Assembly (NCBI GenBank): GCA_023437715.1
Contig: JAEZFK010000003.1
Coordinates: 1-14,588, forward strand
Reading direction: 5' to 3'
Origin: Bacillota bacterium
GTDB lineage: Bacteria; Bacillota; Clostridia; Lachnospirales; Lachnospiraceae
DNA length: 14,588 nt
A program made the position numbers and the translations under genes. The notes under the pieces are model-generated. The model worked only from the letters and a program-made list of their open reading frames with translations. It was not told the DNA's origin and did not search any database. Below are positions 1 through 7,809 of the stretch, in pieces. Each line of letters opens with the position of its first letter. Positions within the stretch are counted from its first letter, which is position 1.

Positions 1-818
1 AGGTAGGCGTTCCTTACATCGTTGTATTCATGAACAAGTGCGATATGGTTGACGATGCAGAATTACTTGAATTAGTAGACATGGAAATCCGTGAGCTGTT
101 AAACGAGTATGAATTCCCAGGCGATGACACACCAATCATCCAGGGTTCTGCTTTAAAGGCTCTTGAAGATCCAAGCAGCTCCTGGGGCGACAAGATCCTT
201 GAATTAATGGATGCAGTTGACAGCTTCATCCCAGATCCTGTACGTGAGACAGATAAGCCATTCTTAATGCCGGTTGAGGACGTATTCTCCATCACAGGCC
301 GTGGTACCGTTGCTACCGGTAGAGTAGAGCGTGGTACATTACACGTATCTGATGAAGTAGAAATCGTTGGTATCGCAGAAGAAACCCGTAAGGTTGTTGT
401 AACCGGTATCGAGATGTTCCGTAAGCTCCTTGACGAGGCTCAGGCTGGTGATAACATCGGCGCACTTCTTCGTGGCGTTCAGAGAACTGAAATCGAAAGA
501 GGACAGTGTCTTGTTAAACCAGGTTCTGTAAAGTGCCATCGCAAGTTTACAGCACAGGTTTACGTTTTAACAAAAGATGAAGGCGGACGTCATACTCCTT
601 TCTTCAACAACTACAGACCTCAGTTCTATTTCAGAACAACTGACGTTACAGGTGTTTGTGATCTTCCAGAAGGCGTAGAGATGTGTATGCCTGGTGATAA
701 CGTAGAAATGTCCGTAGAGCTGATCCACCCGATCGCTATGGAGCAGGGTCTTCGTTTCGCTATCCGTGAAGGCGGACGTACCGTAGGCTCAGGCCGTGTT
801 GTTACTATCGTTGAGTAA
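1..818 (+). CDS. tuf: Elongation factor Tu, 5'-truncated by the window edge
   Basis: EF-Tu is the GTPase that delivers aminoacyl-tRNA to the ribosomal A site. The reading frame is already open at base 3 and gives 271 residues. The first residue matches about position 125 of the roughly 395-aa protein, so the P-loop and switch regions lie outside the window. Still visible are the G4 motif NKCD (from base 33), the G5 motif GSAL (base 144), the start of domain 2 (PVEDVFSITGRGTVATGRVE, near base 264) and domain 3 (VYVLTKDEGGRHTPF, from about base 555). The C-terminus GRVVTIVE is of clostridial type. The first ATG in the window (base 30) is an internal Met, not a start. The gene is followed by a strong terminator and convergent with the Nudix gene. 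It is normally the last gene of the str operon (rpsL-rpsG-fusA-tuf), which would lie to the left. Identification is secure. Confidence 0.98.
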   Translation, partial: VGVPYIVVFMNKCDMVDDAELLELVDMEIRELLNEYEFPGDDTPIIQGSALKALEDPSSSWGDKILELMDAVDSFIPDPVRETDKPFLMPVEDVFSITGRGTVATGRVERGTLHVSDEVEIVGIAEETRKVVVTGIEMFRKLLDEAQAGDNIGALLRGVQRTEIERGQCLVKPGSVKCHRKFTAQVYVLTKDEGGRHTPFFNNYRPQFYFRTTDVTGVCDLPEGVEMCMPGDNVEMSVELIHPIAMEQGLRFAIREGGRTVGSGRVVTIVE

Positions 819-852
819 TCACTGATTTTAAAACCGCACAGGTAAAAATATG

Positions 853-889
853 GGAGCTGCTGCAAAGTTATTTTGCAGCAGCTCCTTTT
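853..889. terminator. Bidirectional rho-independent terminator between tuf and the Nudix gene
   Basis: A perfect 14-bp stem, GGAGCTGCTGCAAA (853-866) with TTTGCAGCAGCTCC (872-885), encloses a 5-nt loop. It is followed by TTTT on the + strand. On the - strand it is followed by ATTTTTACC, read from the AAAAAT run at about 844-849. It can therefore end both tuf and the convergent Nudix gene. Confidence 0.93.
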
Positions 890-919
890 GCATTTGAAAT
901 AGCCTGCAGTTTCAATATT

Positions 920-1540
920 TTAATCAAACAATGTCTTCCAGTCAGAAGCGTAATGGGCCGCAAAGCACATTTTAATCTGCTCCTCGTTATTCTTTTCCTC
1001 TGCCAGGTCCGGCAGCTCATGTGCGGAAAAATATCCGCTTTCCACGGTTTCAATATTTTCCTGAAAGCTTCCGCCCGTTGCAGTACAGAGGAGAAATATT
1101 TTACAGACCTTATAAGCATATACCGGCAGATTGTGCCTTTCCCTGTCCTGAACGGCGATGACCAGATCAGCTGTAACATCCAGTCCGGACTCTTCCTTTA
1201 CTTCCTTTATAATATTCTCCTTAACGGAAAGACCAACATCAACCCAGCCTCCCGGCAGTGACCAGGTTCCGTTTCGTTCCCTGACCAGCAGAATTTTATC
1301 ATCCTTGAATATGGCGGCGCGGCTGTCCAGTTTAGGAGTCTGATAGCCGGTTTCACTGCAAAATAAGTCTTTTACCTTTGACAGGGGGATTTCTGATTTA
1401 TAACTGATCATCTCTGCCGCGATCTCTCTGACTCTTTCGTACCGTTCCCCATCGAATTGGTCCTTTGCATAAAACAGGCCTGCCTGTGCGATGCACTGCA
1501 GCTCAACGGCCCATTGAAGCCATTTCTCATTGATATTCAT
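920..1540 (-). CDS. Nudix hydrolase with N-terminal Nudix-associated domain (ADP-ribose/nucleotide pyrophosphatase-like)
   Basis: This 206-aa protein has an N-terminal helical segment (about 1-60) typical of the hydrolase_N plus Nudix architecture, then a Nudix fold. The Nudix box runs from G98 to L120 (GWVDVG, then KEVKEESG), with the catalytic EE pair at E116/E117. Two positions differ from the textbook box G-x5-E-x7-REUxEExGU: the first Glu is Leu104 and the Arg is Lys112. From memory, members of this subfamily often carry such changes, so activity is still likely. Nudix enzymes hydrolyse nucleoside diphosphates linked to another group; the substrate here (ADP-ribose, NADH, CDP-alcohol or a damaged nucleotide) cannot be read from the sequence. 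The start is supported by AAGGAG (1549-1554) eight bases upstream and by a close promoter match. It is divergent from the LTA-synthase gene. Confidence 0.87.
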   Translation of the reverse strand: MNINEKWLQWAVELQCIAQAGLFYAKDQFDGERYERVREIAAEMISYKSEIPLSKVKDLFCSETGYQTPKLDSRAAIFKDDKILLVRERNGTWSLPGGWVDVGLSVKENIIKEVKEESGLDVTADLVIAVQDRERHNLPVYAYKVCKIFLLCTATGGSFQENIETVESGYFSAHELPDLAEEKNNEEQIKMCFAAHYASDWKTLFD

Positions 1541-1563
1541 ATATTCAGCTCCTTGATCTGCCA

Positions 1564-1578
1564 GCTCCTTTTAGGAGC
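1564..1578 (-). other. Small hairpin in the Nudix-gene 5' UTR that could compete for the Shine-Dalgarno
   Basis: The arms GCTCCT (1564-1569) and AGGAGC (1573-1578) form a 6-bp stem with a TTT loop, just upstream of the Nudix ribosome binding site. On the transcript the text AAGGAGCTG occurs twice, once in this hairpin and once as the actual SD, so the GCTCC arm could in principle pair with either copy. No function has been shown. Confidence 0.3.
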
Positions 1579-1590
1579 GGTGATGATTTC

Positions 1591-1619
1591 ACTATAGCAT
1601 GATATTTGGCCGGGTTCAA
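1591..1619 (-). promoter_or_regulatory. Sigma-A promoter of the Nudix gene
   Basis: On the - strand, TTGAAC (1614-1619), a 17-nt spacer and TATAGT (1591-1596) give a near-consensus promoter. Transcription would start near 1584, leaving a leader of about 45 nt. Confidence 0.75.
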
Positions 1620-1642
1620 TGAATAATGTTATTAATTGTCTA

Positions 1643-1671
1643 TTGATGACAGGGGTATTTTGTGGTACGAT
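1643..1671 (+). promoter_or_regulatory. Extended -10 promoter of the LTA-synthase-family gene
   Basis: TTGATG (1643-1648), a 17-nt spacer and TACGAT (1666-1671), with an extended -10 TGG directly before the hexamer. It lies back-to-back with the Nudix promoter; the two -35 boxes are about 24 bp apart. Confidence 0.65.
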
Positions 1672-1705
1672 AAAACTAACTTGCTGTTAGAAAGAAGATG
1701 TTATC

Positions 1706-3574
1706 GTGATAAATCAACAACTGTTAAAGCGGCTGAAAACCGCCGGTATGTTTATAACTACCATAATCCTGCTGTTAATCCCCTGCATGTCTTACGTCCT
1801 GTTAGAATATGTGACAGGAAATCTGGCCTCGGTTTCCCTTTATTATGCCGCTTTGAATATAGGTTGGATTTATGTACTGTACCTTGTGGTTTTTGCCCTC
1901 AGCGGAAGCACCAGGATCGCAATTCCAACCGTATCCATATTTTTGTATATTATTTCCGTAGCTGAATGCCTGGTTGTGGGATTCAGAGACAGGCCCATTA
2001 TGTTCTGGGATGTGCTGGCCTTTGGAACGGCCATGAGCGTGGCAGGCAATTATGAAATATCGTTAACGAGGGAGATGTATCTGGCATGCCTGGGAGTTCA
2101 GGCGATCTGTCTGTTTGCCCTCATATTTCCCATGAAGTTGAGAGGCGGAAAAAAACGGCTGCTTTTTGCCGGAGGAAGTGTGGGAATTGCCGCCAGCTTC
2201 GGGCTGTGGTTCTATACATATCTGATTCCCTATGAAGGTTTGGGAATCAACATGTGGGAAGTAAATGAAACCTATCAGGAATACGGTTACGTGCTGTCGA
2301 CGGCTGTTTCCTGCAACTATGCGGTAAAAAAGAAGCCGGAGGGCTACAGTCTTTCAAAGGTTAAACAGATTTATGAATCCGTTAAGGAAGAGAATCAGGT
2401 CTTTACGGCCTCTGCCGGCGGGGGAGATGTGGAGGCGGAAAACGCCGTAACGCCGGTAAATATTATCTGCATCATGAATGAAAGCCTTTCCGAGTTAAAG
2501 GTGGCCGGTGACTTTGAGACGAATCAGGAGTATTTTCCGTTCTTAAACAGCCTGAAAGAAAATACGGTGAAAGGAAGCCTCTGCGTCCCTGTGTTCGGCT
2601 CCATGACCAGTAACTCTGAATTTGAATTCCTTACAGGCGACTCCGTTTCTCTCCTTCAGCCCAACAGCATTGCCTATCAGTTCAACGTCAAGCCTCATAC
2701 ATACAGCCTTGTAAGCACTCTAAAGTCTCAGGGCTATGAAGCCGTGGCCATGCATCCTTACCCCGGGGAAAACTGGAACCGGGCGGAGGTTTACCGGAAT
2801 ATGGGAATAGATAAATTCATTGACATTGATGAATATGGGGACAGCCAGCTGCTGCGCAATTACGTCAGCGATCAGTCGGATTATGAAAAGCTGATTGAAC
2901 AGGTGGAAGCCAAGGAAAACCCGGAGGATAAGCTTTTCCTTTTTAATGTGACCATGCAGAACCACGGAGGATATGACTCCCTGTATGACAATTTCCAGCA
3001 GGAGGTATGGCTGACCGGAGATTTAAAAGGCAAGTATCCGAAGGCTGACCAGTACTTATCCCTGATGAAGCGGTCCGATGAAGCTCTGGAATATCTGATT
3101 TCTTATTTTGAAAAGAGTCAGGAGCCCACCATGATCGTTCTTTTCGGGGACCATCAGCCCAGCGTGGAGGATGAATTTTTTGACCAGATATCAGGCGTGC
3201 CAAGCGATGAGGTGCCGGCCGAGGAACGCCTCATGTGGTACCAGACTCCTTTTATCATCTGGACCAATTATGAGACAAAGGCAGAGAATAAGGGGAAAAT
3301 GGGAGCCGTTTACCTATCCGCAGAGGTATTAAAAAGAGCCGGACTTCAGATGACGGCCTTTCAGCAGTTTCTCCTGTCCATGGAAAACACATTTCCGGTG
3401 GTTCATCCCTTAGGCTGCTACGATAAGGAGGGAACCTATTATACCTGGGCGTCCCTGGAGGGGGTTCAAAGCCCTTATCAGGAGCTGATTAAGAATTATG
3501 AGTATCTGGTATATAATCAGGTATTTGACAGGAAAAAGTATACGGATATGTTTTCCCTTGAAGCAGGAAAATAA
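1706..3574 (+). CDS. LTA synthase family protein (membrane phosphoglycerol transferase, sulfatase fold)
   Basis: This 622-aa polytopic membrane enzyme has about five N-terminal membrane helices (roughly 14-36, 46-66, 71-93, 123-142, 152-172), a linker, and an extracellular alkaline-phosphatase/sulfatase-fold domain (about 250-550). Residues matching the S. aureus LtaS active site are present: E259 (in IMNES), candidate nucleophile T301 (in GSMTSNSEFEFLTG), H420 (in QNHGGY), and D482-H483 (in LFGDHQP). The family moves glycerol phosphate from phosphatidylglycerol onto a growing lipoteichoic-acid-like polymer or glycolipid primer at the outer membrane face. Whether this member is a polymerase, primase or other phosphoglycerol transferase cannot be decided. 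The start is GTG at 1706 with only a weak AGAAG upstream; Met15 is an alternative that would trim the first helix. It is followed after 23 bases by the M55 peptidase, probably co-transcribed. Confidence 0.9.
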   Translation: MINQQLLKRLKTAGMFITTIILLLIPCMSYVLLEYVTGNLASVSLYYAALNIGWIYVLYLVVFALSGSTRIAIPTVSIFLYIISVAECLVVGFRDRPIMFWDVLAFGTAMSVAGNYEISLTREMYLACLGVQAICLFALIFPMKLRGGKKRLLFAGGSVGIAASFGLWFYTYLIPYEGLGINMWEVNETYQEYGYVLSTAVSCNYAVKKKPEGYSLSKVKQIYESVKEENQVFTASAGGGDVEAENAVTPVNIICIMNESLSELKVAGDFETNQEYFPFLNSLKENTVKGSLCVPVFGSMTSNSEFEFLTGDSVSLLQPNSIAYQFNVKPHTYSLVSTLKSQGYEAVAMHPYPGENWNRAEVYRNMGIDKFIDIDEYGDSQLLRNYVSDQSDYEKLIEQVEAKENPEDKLFLFNVTMQNHGGYDSLYDNFQQEVWLTGDLKGKYPKADQYLSLMKRSDEALEYLISYFEKSQEPTMIVLFGDHQPSVEDEFFDQISGVPSDEVPAEERLMWYQTPFIIWTNYETKAENKGKMGAVYLSAEVLKRAGLQMTAFQQFLLSMENTFPVVHPLGCYDKEGTYYTWASLEGVQSPYQELIKNYEYLVYNQVFDRKKYTDMFSLEAGK

Positions 3575-3597
3575 AGCATAAGAGGAGGAAAGTCACC

Positions 3598-4395
3598 ATG
3601 AAATTATTTATCAGCGCTGATATTGAGGGATGTGCGGGAGTGAGCTTTTCTGAGGAGACCCATAAAAATGAGGCCTGCTACAAACGGTTTGCGGAGCAGA
3701 TGACAAAAGAGGTGATTGCGGTCTGTGAGGCTGCCCATGAAGCGGGAGCAGAGGAAATCGTGGTAAAGGACGGCCACGGGGATGCGTCCAACATTGATCC
3801 CCTGTCCATGCCCTCCTATGTGGTTTTGATCCGGGGGAAAAGCGGCCATCCCTATAACATGATGTACGGCCTGGATTCCAGCTTTGACGCTGTTTTATAT
3901 GTGGGCTACCATGCGCCCGCCGGAGATCCCCGATTTACCTTAAGCCATACGTCTACGGGAAACAGCAGGCAGATTTTCCTCAACGGAAGAGTGATGAGCG
4001 AATTCATGCTTAACACCTATACGGCCGCCTCTCTGGGCGTTCCTGCCGTGTTTTTATCCGGTGATGAAGCGATCTGTGATTCAGCCCTGGAAATGGTGCG
4101 CGGCATTACAGCCGTAAGGACGAAACGGGGAACAGGGGGAGCCACCTACTGCGTTTCTCCGGAACGGGTATTGGAGGAGCTGAAAGAAAAGACAAAGGAA
4201 TCCTTAAAGCATGTGAAGGAGTGCCGGATATCTCTCCCGGAATCCTTTGAATATGAGGTTTCCTATAAGGACTGGAAGAAAGCCTATCAGATGTCTTTCT
4301 ATCCGGGGATGGAAGCGGTGGATGCTTTTACTGACCGGTTAAAGACCGGCCGCTGGCTGGATGTGGTCACCGCCCACAGCTTTGTAGTCTATTAA
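3598..4395 (+). CDS. M55 family metallopeptidase (DppA-like D-aminopeptidase)
   Basis: This 265-aa protein has the M55 fold of Bacillus DppA, a zinc-dependent D-aminopeptidase. Likely zinc ligands are D8 and E10 (SADIEG), H60 (VKDGHG), H105 (YHAPAG) and E135; all fall at or within two residues of the DppA positions 8, 10, 60, 104 and 133. H117 (LSHTSTG) corresponds to the DppA active-site His115 region. The family releases N-terminal D-amino acids such as D-Ala from short peptides, so recycling wall-derived D-Ala peptides is plausible, but the substrate is not shown. There is no signal peptide, so it should be cytoplasmic. The start is fixed by AGGAGG (3583-3588) nine bases before ATG. It lies 23 bases after the LTA-synthase-family gene with no terminator between, which suggests an operon joined by a cell-envelope theme. 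Confidence 0.9.
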   Translation: MKLFISADIEGCAGVSFSEETHKNEACYKRFAEQMTKEVIAVCEAAHEAGAEEIVVKDGHGDASNIDPLSMPSYVVLIRGKSGHPYNMMYGLDSSFDAVLYVGYHAPAGDPRFTLSHTSTGNSRQIFLNGRVMSEFMLNTYTAASLGVPAVFLSGDEAICDSALEMVRGITAVRTKRGTGGATYCVSPERVLEELKEKTKESLKHVKECRISLPESFEYEVSYKDWKKAYQMSFYPGMEAVDAFTDRLKTGRWLDVVTAHSFVVY

Positions 4396-4423
4396 TCAGG
4401 ACAAGAATTCCCTGCTCTTACGG

Positions 4424-4447
4424 TTTTATTACAAATACGTAATAAAA
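4424..4447. repeat. AT-rich inverted repeat between the M55 and DUF5722 genes
   Basis: The arms TTTTATTAC (4424-4432) and GTAATAAAA (4439-4447) are perfect 9-bp complements around AAATAC. It lies just upstream of the DUF5722 -35 box (4454). It could be an operator or a weak 3' end for the upstream transcript; the stem is too AT-rich and the following T tract too poor for a confident terminator call. Confidence 0.45.
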
Positions 4448-4453
4448 ACTTTA

Positions 4454-4482
4454 TTGTAAAAGACAGGAAAATTGGTTATCAT
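4454..4482 (+). promoter_or_regulatory. Sigma-A promoter of the DUF5722 gene
   Basis: TTGTAA (4454-4459), a 17-nt spacer and TATCAT (4477-4482). A start upstream near 4472 would lie inside this promoter, which supports the ATG at 4523. Confidence 0.65.
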
Positions 4483-4522
4483 TGTAAGTGAACCTGATTA
4501 TGACAACATGGAGGATGGGAAG

Positions 4523-6196
4523 ATGAAGAAAATAACTATGGGCAGAGCCGTCGCAGGAATGCTTTCCGCCGCATTTTTGTGCTGCGCTTCTGCTTTTGTT
4601 TCATTGGCAGAGGTAGATGCCGCCGGAGTACAGGCCACGATTCAGTCCTGTCTTGTGAACTCCGACAAGAACAGTGTGACGGTCCAGGTATCAAGCAGCG
4701 CCAATATGGAAGGAACCGATGGGGTCCTTTATCTGGTGGAGCTGCAGCCTTACCAGAACAATCTGGAGGGAAGAACGGATTATGCGGCTTCCTCCGCACC
4801 GGGAGCTTCGGCCACATTTACATTTCCGCTGAACCGCAATACGGTGAATGACAGGCTTTACAGCAAGTTCGTTGTGGCCGTATGGGATGGAACGAAGTAC
4901 ATAGAGATCAGCAAGCCCCATTACATTACAAATCCTGAAGTGGTTGCGTCCAACACCAAGGCCTTTAATGATCCCCTTACGAAAAAGGGCTTGAACATTC
5001 AGCTTAACATGCTGGGAGATGCCTTTGAATTGGGAGTTAAGCACGTTGCCACCAATATTTCCTTTCACCAGATTTTAGGTCAGGGAATTGATTATCAGTA
5101 TGACGGCAAGACCTATCACTTTGATAAAAATGTCATCGAAAGCTATGACAGCACCATCAGCGCCCTGTCCGGAAAGGGCATGACCGTAACCGCCATCATT
5201 TTAAACGGCTGGAACGATGCCACGCCGGACCTGATCTATCCGGGCACCAAGAAAAGCTCAAAGGCCTTTTATTACATGTTCAACACGGCCACGCAGAACG
5301 GCCTGGACCAGACAAGGGCCATCGCCTCTTTCCTGGCGGAGCGGTATAATGGAGCAAACCCCAGCCACGGCAAGATTTCCAACTGGATCATCGGCAATGA
5401 GATCAATAACCAGCAGTGGAATTACGTGGGTGAAAAGGACATTACCAGCTATGTACAGGCTTACCAGGACGCTTTCCGGGTTTTCTACACGGCCATTAAG
5501 AGCACCAGCGCCAATGACCGGGTTTACTACTCCCTGGATTATAACTGGAACAATGAGATCGACAACAAGTTAAAATACGGCGGAAAGGCCATTGTGGATA
5601 CCTTTAATTCCATCGCCAATGACCAGGGCCAGATGGACTGGGGCTTATCCTACCATCCCTATCCCTGTCCCATGACAGAACCGGAATTCTGGGACGATGA
5701 CCAGACCGGGCTGATTACCAGCGACTTTAATTCTCCTGTCATCAACTTTAAGAATCTGACGACCTTGACGGATTACATGGCTCAGGACGCATTAAAGTCC
5801 CCGACCGGCCATGTGCGCCATATCATATTGACGGAACAGGGCTTTACGGCAACCAGTCCCACACGGGGCAATGTGGCCCAGATTCAGGCGGCTGCTTATG
5901 CCTATTCCTATTACATGGTTGACAGCAATCCTTACATTGATGCCTATATCTTAAGCCGTCAGGTGGATGCGCCCTTAGAGGTGAGAAGCGGCTTGTCCTT
6001 TGGTCTTTGGGAATGTGCCATGGACAGAGGAGATGATATTGTGGCTACAAAACGCCGTAAGATCTGGGTGGTTTTCAAGGATATTGATAAGAAGAAGTAC
6101 ACCCTGGAATCTTCGGAGTTTGCCAAGTCCATCATTGGAATCAATAAATGGTCGGATATTATTCCAAACTTCCGGTGGAGATCGCTGGAGCAGTAG
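4523..6196 (+). CDS. Secreted DUF5722-type protein with glycoside-hydrolase clan A features
   Basis: This 557-aa protein begins with a clear signal peptide (MKK, hydrophobic core 9-28, cleavage probably after SLA29). A beta-rich segment (about 35-140) precedes a domain that reads like a TIM-barrel glycosidase (about 155-510). IIGNE places an acidic residue (E293) where clan GH-A enzymes carry the acid/base, and ILTEQGF places E438 where the nucleophile usually is; YHPYP (H378) lies between. I recognise the sequence as the DUF5722 family, for which I know no established substrate; hydrolysis of a polysaccharide is inference. The start was chosen because GGAGGA (4510-4515) sits 7 bases before ATG 4523 and an upstream in-frame start (4472) lies in the promoter. 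It is monocistronic, with a terminator right after the stop. Confidence 0.82.
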   Translation: MKKITMGRAVAGMLSAAFLCCASAFVSLAEVDAAGVQATIQSCLVNSDKNSVTVQVSSSANMEGTDGVLYLVELQPYQNNLEGRTDYAASSAPGASATFTFPLNRNTVNDRLYSKFVVAVWDGTKYIEISKPHYITNPEVVASNTKAFNDPLTKKGLNIQLNMLGDAFELGVKHVATNISFHQILGQGIDYQYDGKTYHFDKNVIESYDSTISALSGKGMTVTAIILNGWNDATPDLIYPGTKKSSKAFYYMFNTATQNGLDQTRAIASFLAERYNGANPSHGKISNWIIGNEINNQQWNYVGEKDITSYVQAYQDAFRVFYTAIKSTSANDRVYYSLDYNWNNEIDNKLKYGGKAIVDTFNSIANDQGQMDWGLSYHPYPCPMTEPEFWDDDQTGLITSDFNSPVINFKNLTTLTDYMAQDALKSPTGHVRHIILTEQGFTATSPTRGNVAQIQAAAYAYSYYMVDSNPYIDAYILSRQVDAPLEVRSGLSFGLWECAMDRGDDIVATKRRKIWVVFKDIDKKKYTLESSEFAKSIIGINKWSDIIPNFRWRSLEQ

Positions 6197-6203
6197 GTGA
6201 AAT

Positions 6204-6252
6204 AAAAAGATGGGGAGAAAAGGATTTTTGATCCTTTTCTCCCCATCTTTTT
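6204..6252. terminator. Bidirectional terminator shared by the DUF5722 and S8 protease genes
   Basis: A perfect 22-bp stem (6204-6225 with 6231-6252) around TTTTG, flanked by A5 on one side and T5 on the other so that it works on both strands. It begins 8 bases after the DUF5722 stop and ends 3 bases before the protease stop. Confidence 0.95.
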
Positions 6253-6254
6253 CC

Positions 6255-7532
6255 TTACTGCCAGCTCAGGGCCCCATAAGCGTCTAAAAGTCCGCCGCTT
6301 ACCATCTTTCCCGTGAGACTGTCCAGCTTTCTGCTGGAATTTAAAAGAATGCTTTTTACCTCTGTCAAACTGATATCCGGCCGATAGGAGTAGAGCATGG
6401 CCGCCACTCCGGTCACCATGGGTGCGGCCATGGAAGTGCCGCTCATAAAGCCGTAAGCATTTCCGGGAATTGTGCTCAGGATATAGCTGCCGGGGGCTGC
6501 GATATCCACGCTGGCGGCCCCGTAATTGGAATCCTTGCTTAAGCTGCCGTCAAACAGCAGGTTTGCCACAGAGATCACATTATCATAGGGCAGGGAAGCC
6601 GGATATACGGGATAGGTGTCCGTATCATAGCCAAGCCCTGAGACTCCCCCGTTTCCGCAGGAAACCACAAACAGCATGCCGGAGCTTTGAATGGCCTGTG
6701 CCAGCTCTTCGCTGTAGGAGGAGGTACCCATGCTTAAGTTGCAGATGGAGGCCCCCATGGCCTGGGCGTATTTAATTGCCTGTATAACCGCTTCCGGAGA
6801 GCCGACGCCGTCGGACCCGCCCAGAGCTTTCAGGGACATGATCTTTACATAATTGTTGTCCGTAATCCCTGCGATGCCGTAAGAGCCACGGGAGGCGCTG
6901 ATGGTTCCTGCCGCGTGAGTTCCGTGGCTGTCCTCGCTTCCGGTGAAGATCTGGCTGTTTCCCGCATAAAAGTTCCAGCCGTGGATGTCGTCTGCGTATC
7001 CGTTGCCGTCGTTATCGATTCCATCCCCGTCAATTTCCCCGGGATTGGTCCAGATGGCGTTCTGCAGCTCCTGGTGGTTGATGTCAATACCGGTATCAAT
7101 GATGGCGACGATTACGGAACGCTTGTTTTGCGCCTGGTCATACAGCTTCCAGGCGGGCCGTATATTAATGTCAATGCCTGTAAGGGCCTGAATTACCGTG
7201 GACTCATAGTTGCCGGGACCGGGCTGGGGAATGCCCAGGCCTGTACCGGACCTTTTTCCGTCGTAAATATTATCCACGGACTTGAATTTGGATTTCAGTT
7301 CCATAAGACGGAATTCTCCGTCATTTTTCAGTCCCCACTGATAGGTGGAAAATTCGTCTGCCGGGGATAAATTTGCAAGGCCCGGGCCCAGGGCCATGGC
7401 CGTCAGAGTATGTCCATTGTCGGAAGAGAATGCTTCCAGCTTGTCTGGAAGAACCGACCCTTTGCCTGAAAAGGAAAACCCTGCAAGAAGCAAAGCGAGG
7501 GACAGACCGGCGGCACGTGTTATTTTTTTCAT
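6255..7532 (-). CDS. Secreted subtilisin-like S8 family serine protease
   Basis: This 425-aa protease has the full S8 triad: D146 (AIIDTGID), H203 (DSHGTHAAG) and S367 (MSGTSMAAP), with oxyanion-hole N293 (VSCGNGG). Residues 1-26 form a signal peptide; the stretch to about 120 is a short pro-region or N-terminal extension. Between D146 and H203 lies a DGDGIDNDGNGYADD insert (168-182), rich in Asp, that looks like a calcium loop. There is no C-terminal anchor or extra domain, so release into the medium or loose wall association is expected. The start is ATG at 7532 because AAGGAG lies 9 bases upstream; an upstream TTG at 7562 is unlikely. Substrates are unknown. The next gene upstream on the same strand encodes a 46-aa peptide, so peptide processing is possible but unproven. 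Confidence 0.93.
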   Translation of the reverse strand: MKKITRAAGLSLALLLAGFSFSGKGSVLPDKLEAFSSDNGHTLTAMALGPGLANLSPADEFSTYQWGLKNDGEFRLMELKSKFKSVDNIYDGKRSGTGLGIPQPGPGNYESTVIQALTGIDINIRPAWKLYDQAQNKRSVIVAIIDTGIDINHQELQNAIWTNPGEIDGDGIDNDGNGYADDIHGWNFYAGNSQIFTGSEDSHGTHAAGTISASRGSYGIAGITDNNYVKIMSLKALGGSDGVGSPEAVIQAIKYAQAMGASICNLSMGTSSYSEELAQAIQSSGMLFVVSCGNGGVSGLGYDTDTYPVYPASLPYDNVISVANLLFDGSLSKDSNYGAASVDIAAPGSYILSTIPGNAYGFMSGTSMAAPMVTGVAAMLYSYRPDISLTEVKSILLNSSRKLDSLTGKMVSGGLLDAYGALSWQ

Positions 7533-7575
7533 ATTTTCTTTCTCCTTATATGACGCAATCAATCAAAGTGTTCCT

Positions 7576-7584
7576 ATTATATCA
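7576..7584 (-). promoter_or_regulatory. Extended -10 promoter of the S8 protease gene
   Basis: On the - strand, TGA followed directly by TATAAT (7576-7581) is a perfect extended -10. No good -35 is found at 16-18 nt (the 17-nt position reads GCCTAA), which suggests an activator or reliance on the extended -10. Confidence 0.6.
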
Positions 7585-7630
7585 TAAACCCTACGCATTA
7601 GGCTTAAAAAATATGTGAAAAATATTTTAA

Positions 7631-7672
7631 ATTTTACGTGATTCTGCTGAAAAACTCTTATTTTACGTGATT
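7631..7672. repeat. Pair of 13-bp direct repeats upstream of the protease promoter
   Basis: ATTTTACGTGATT occurs identically at 7631-7643 and 7660-7672, 29 bp apart start to start. The copies lie about 50 and 80 bp upstream of the protease -10, in an otherwise non-coding stretch. They could bind an activator that compensates for the missing -35; this is inference. Confidence 0.55.
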
Positions 7673-7698
7673 TTCTCCTCTGATTGTGCTGTCATAAT

Positions 7699-7753
7699 AA
7701 AAAAGTACCACCAATAAGGAAAGTATTAGGCTCCCTATTCATGATACTTTTTT
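7699..7753 (-). terminator. Probable terminator of the 46-aa peptide gene
   Basis: The arms AAAAAAGTA (7699-7707) and TACTTTTTT (7745-7753) are perfect complements. Inside, AATAAGG (7713-7719) and CCTATT (7734-7739) pair with one bulge. On the - strand the structure ends in a T-rich tail. The stem is long but AT-rich and interrupted, so termination is likely rather than certain. Confidence 0.5.
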
Positions 7754-7809
7754 ATGTAGAAACTTTAGTCAGTGGATATGGCATGGAGCCAAATTTGTAA
7801 TGGATCAGG

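Noticed and set aside
1636..1965. Plus-strand frame overlapping the start of the LTA-synthase gene
   Set aside because: It is out of frame with a recognised gene, its product has no family features, and no SD is present.
4472..4522. Upstream in-frame start for the DUF5722 gene
   Set aside because: It falls between the -35 and -10 of the promoter; ATG 4523 has a good SD and begins a signal peptide.
6915..7370. Long plus-strand frame opposite the S8 protease
   Set aside because: It is antisense to catalytic motifs of a clear gene and has no SD or family resemblance.
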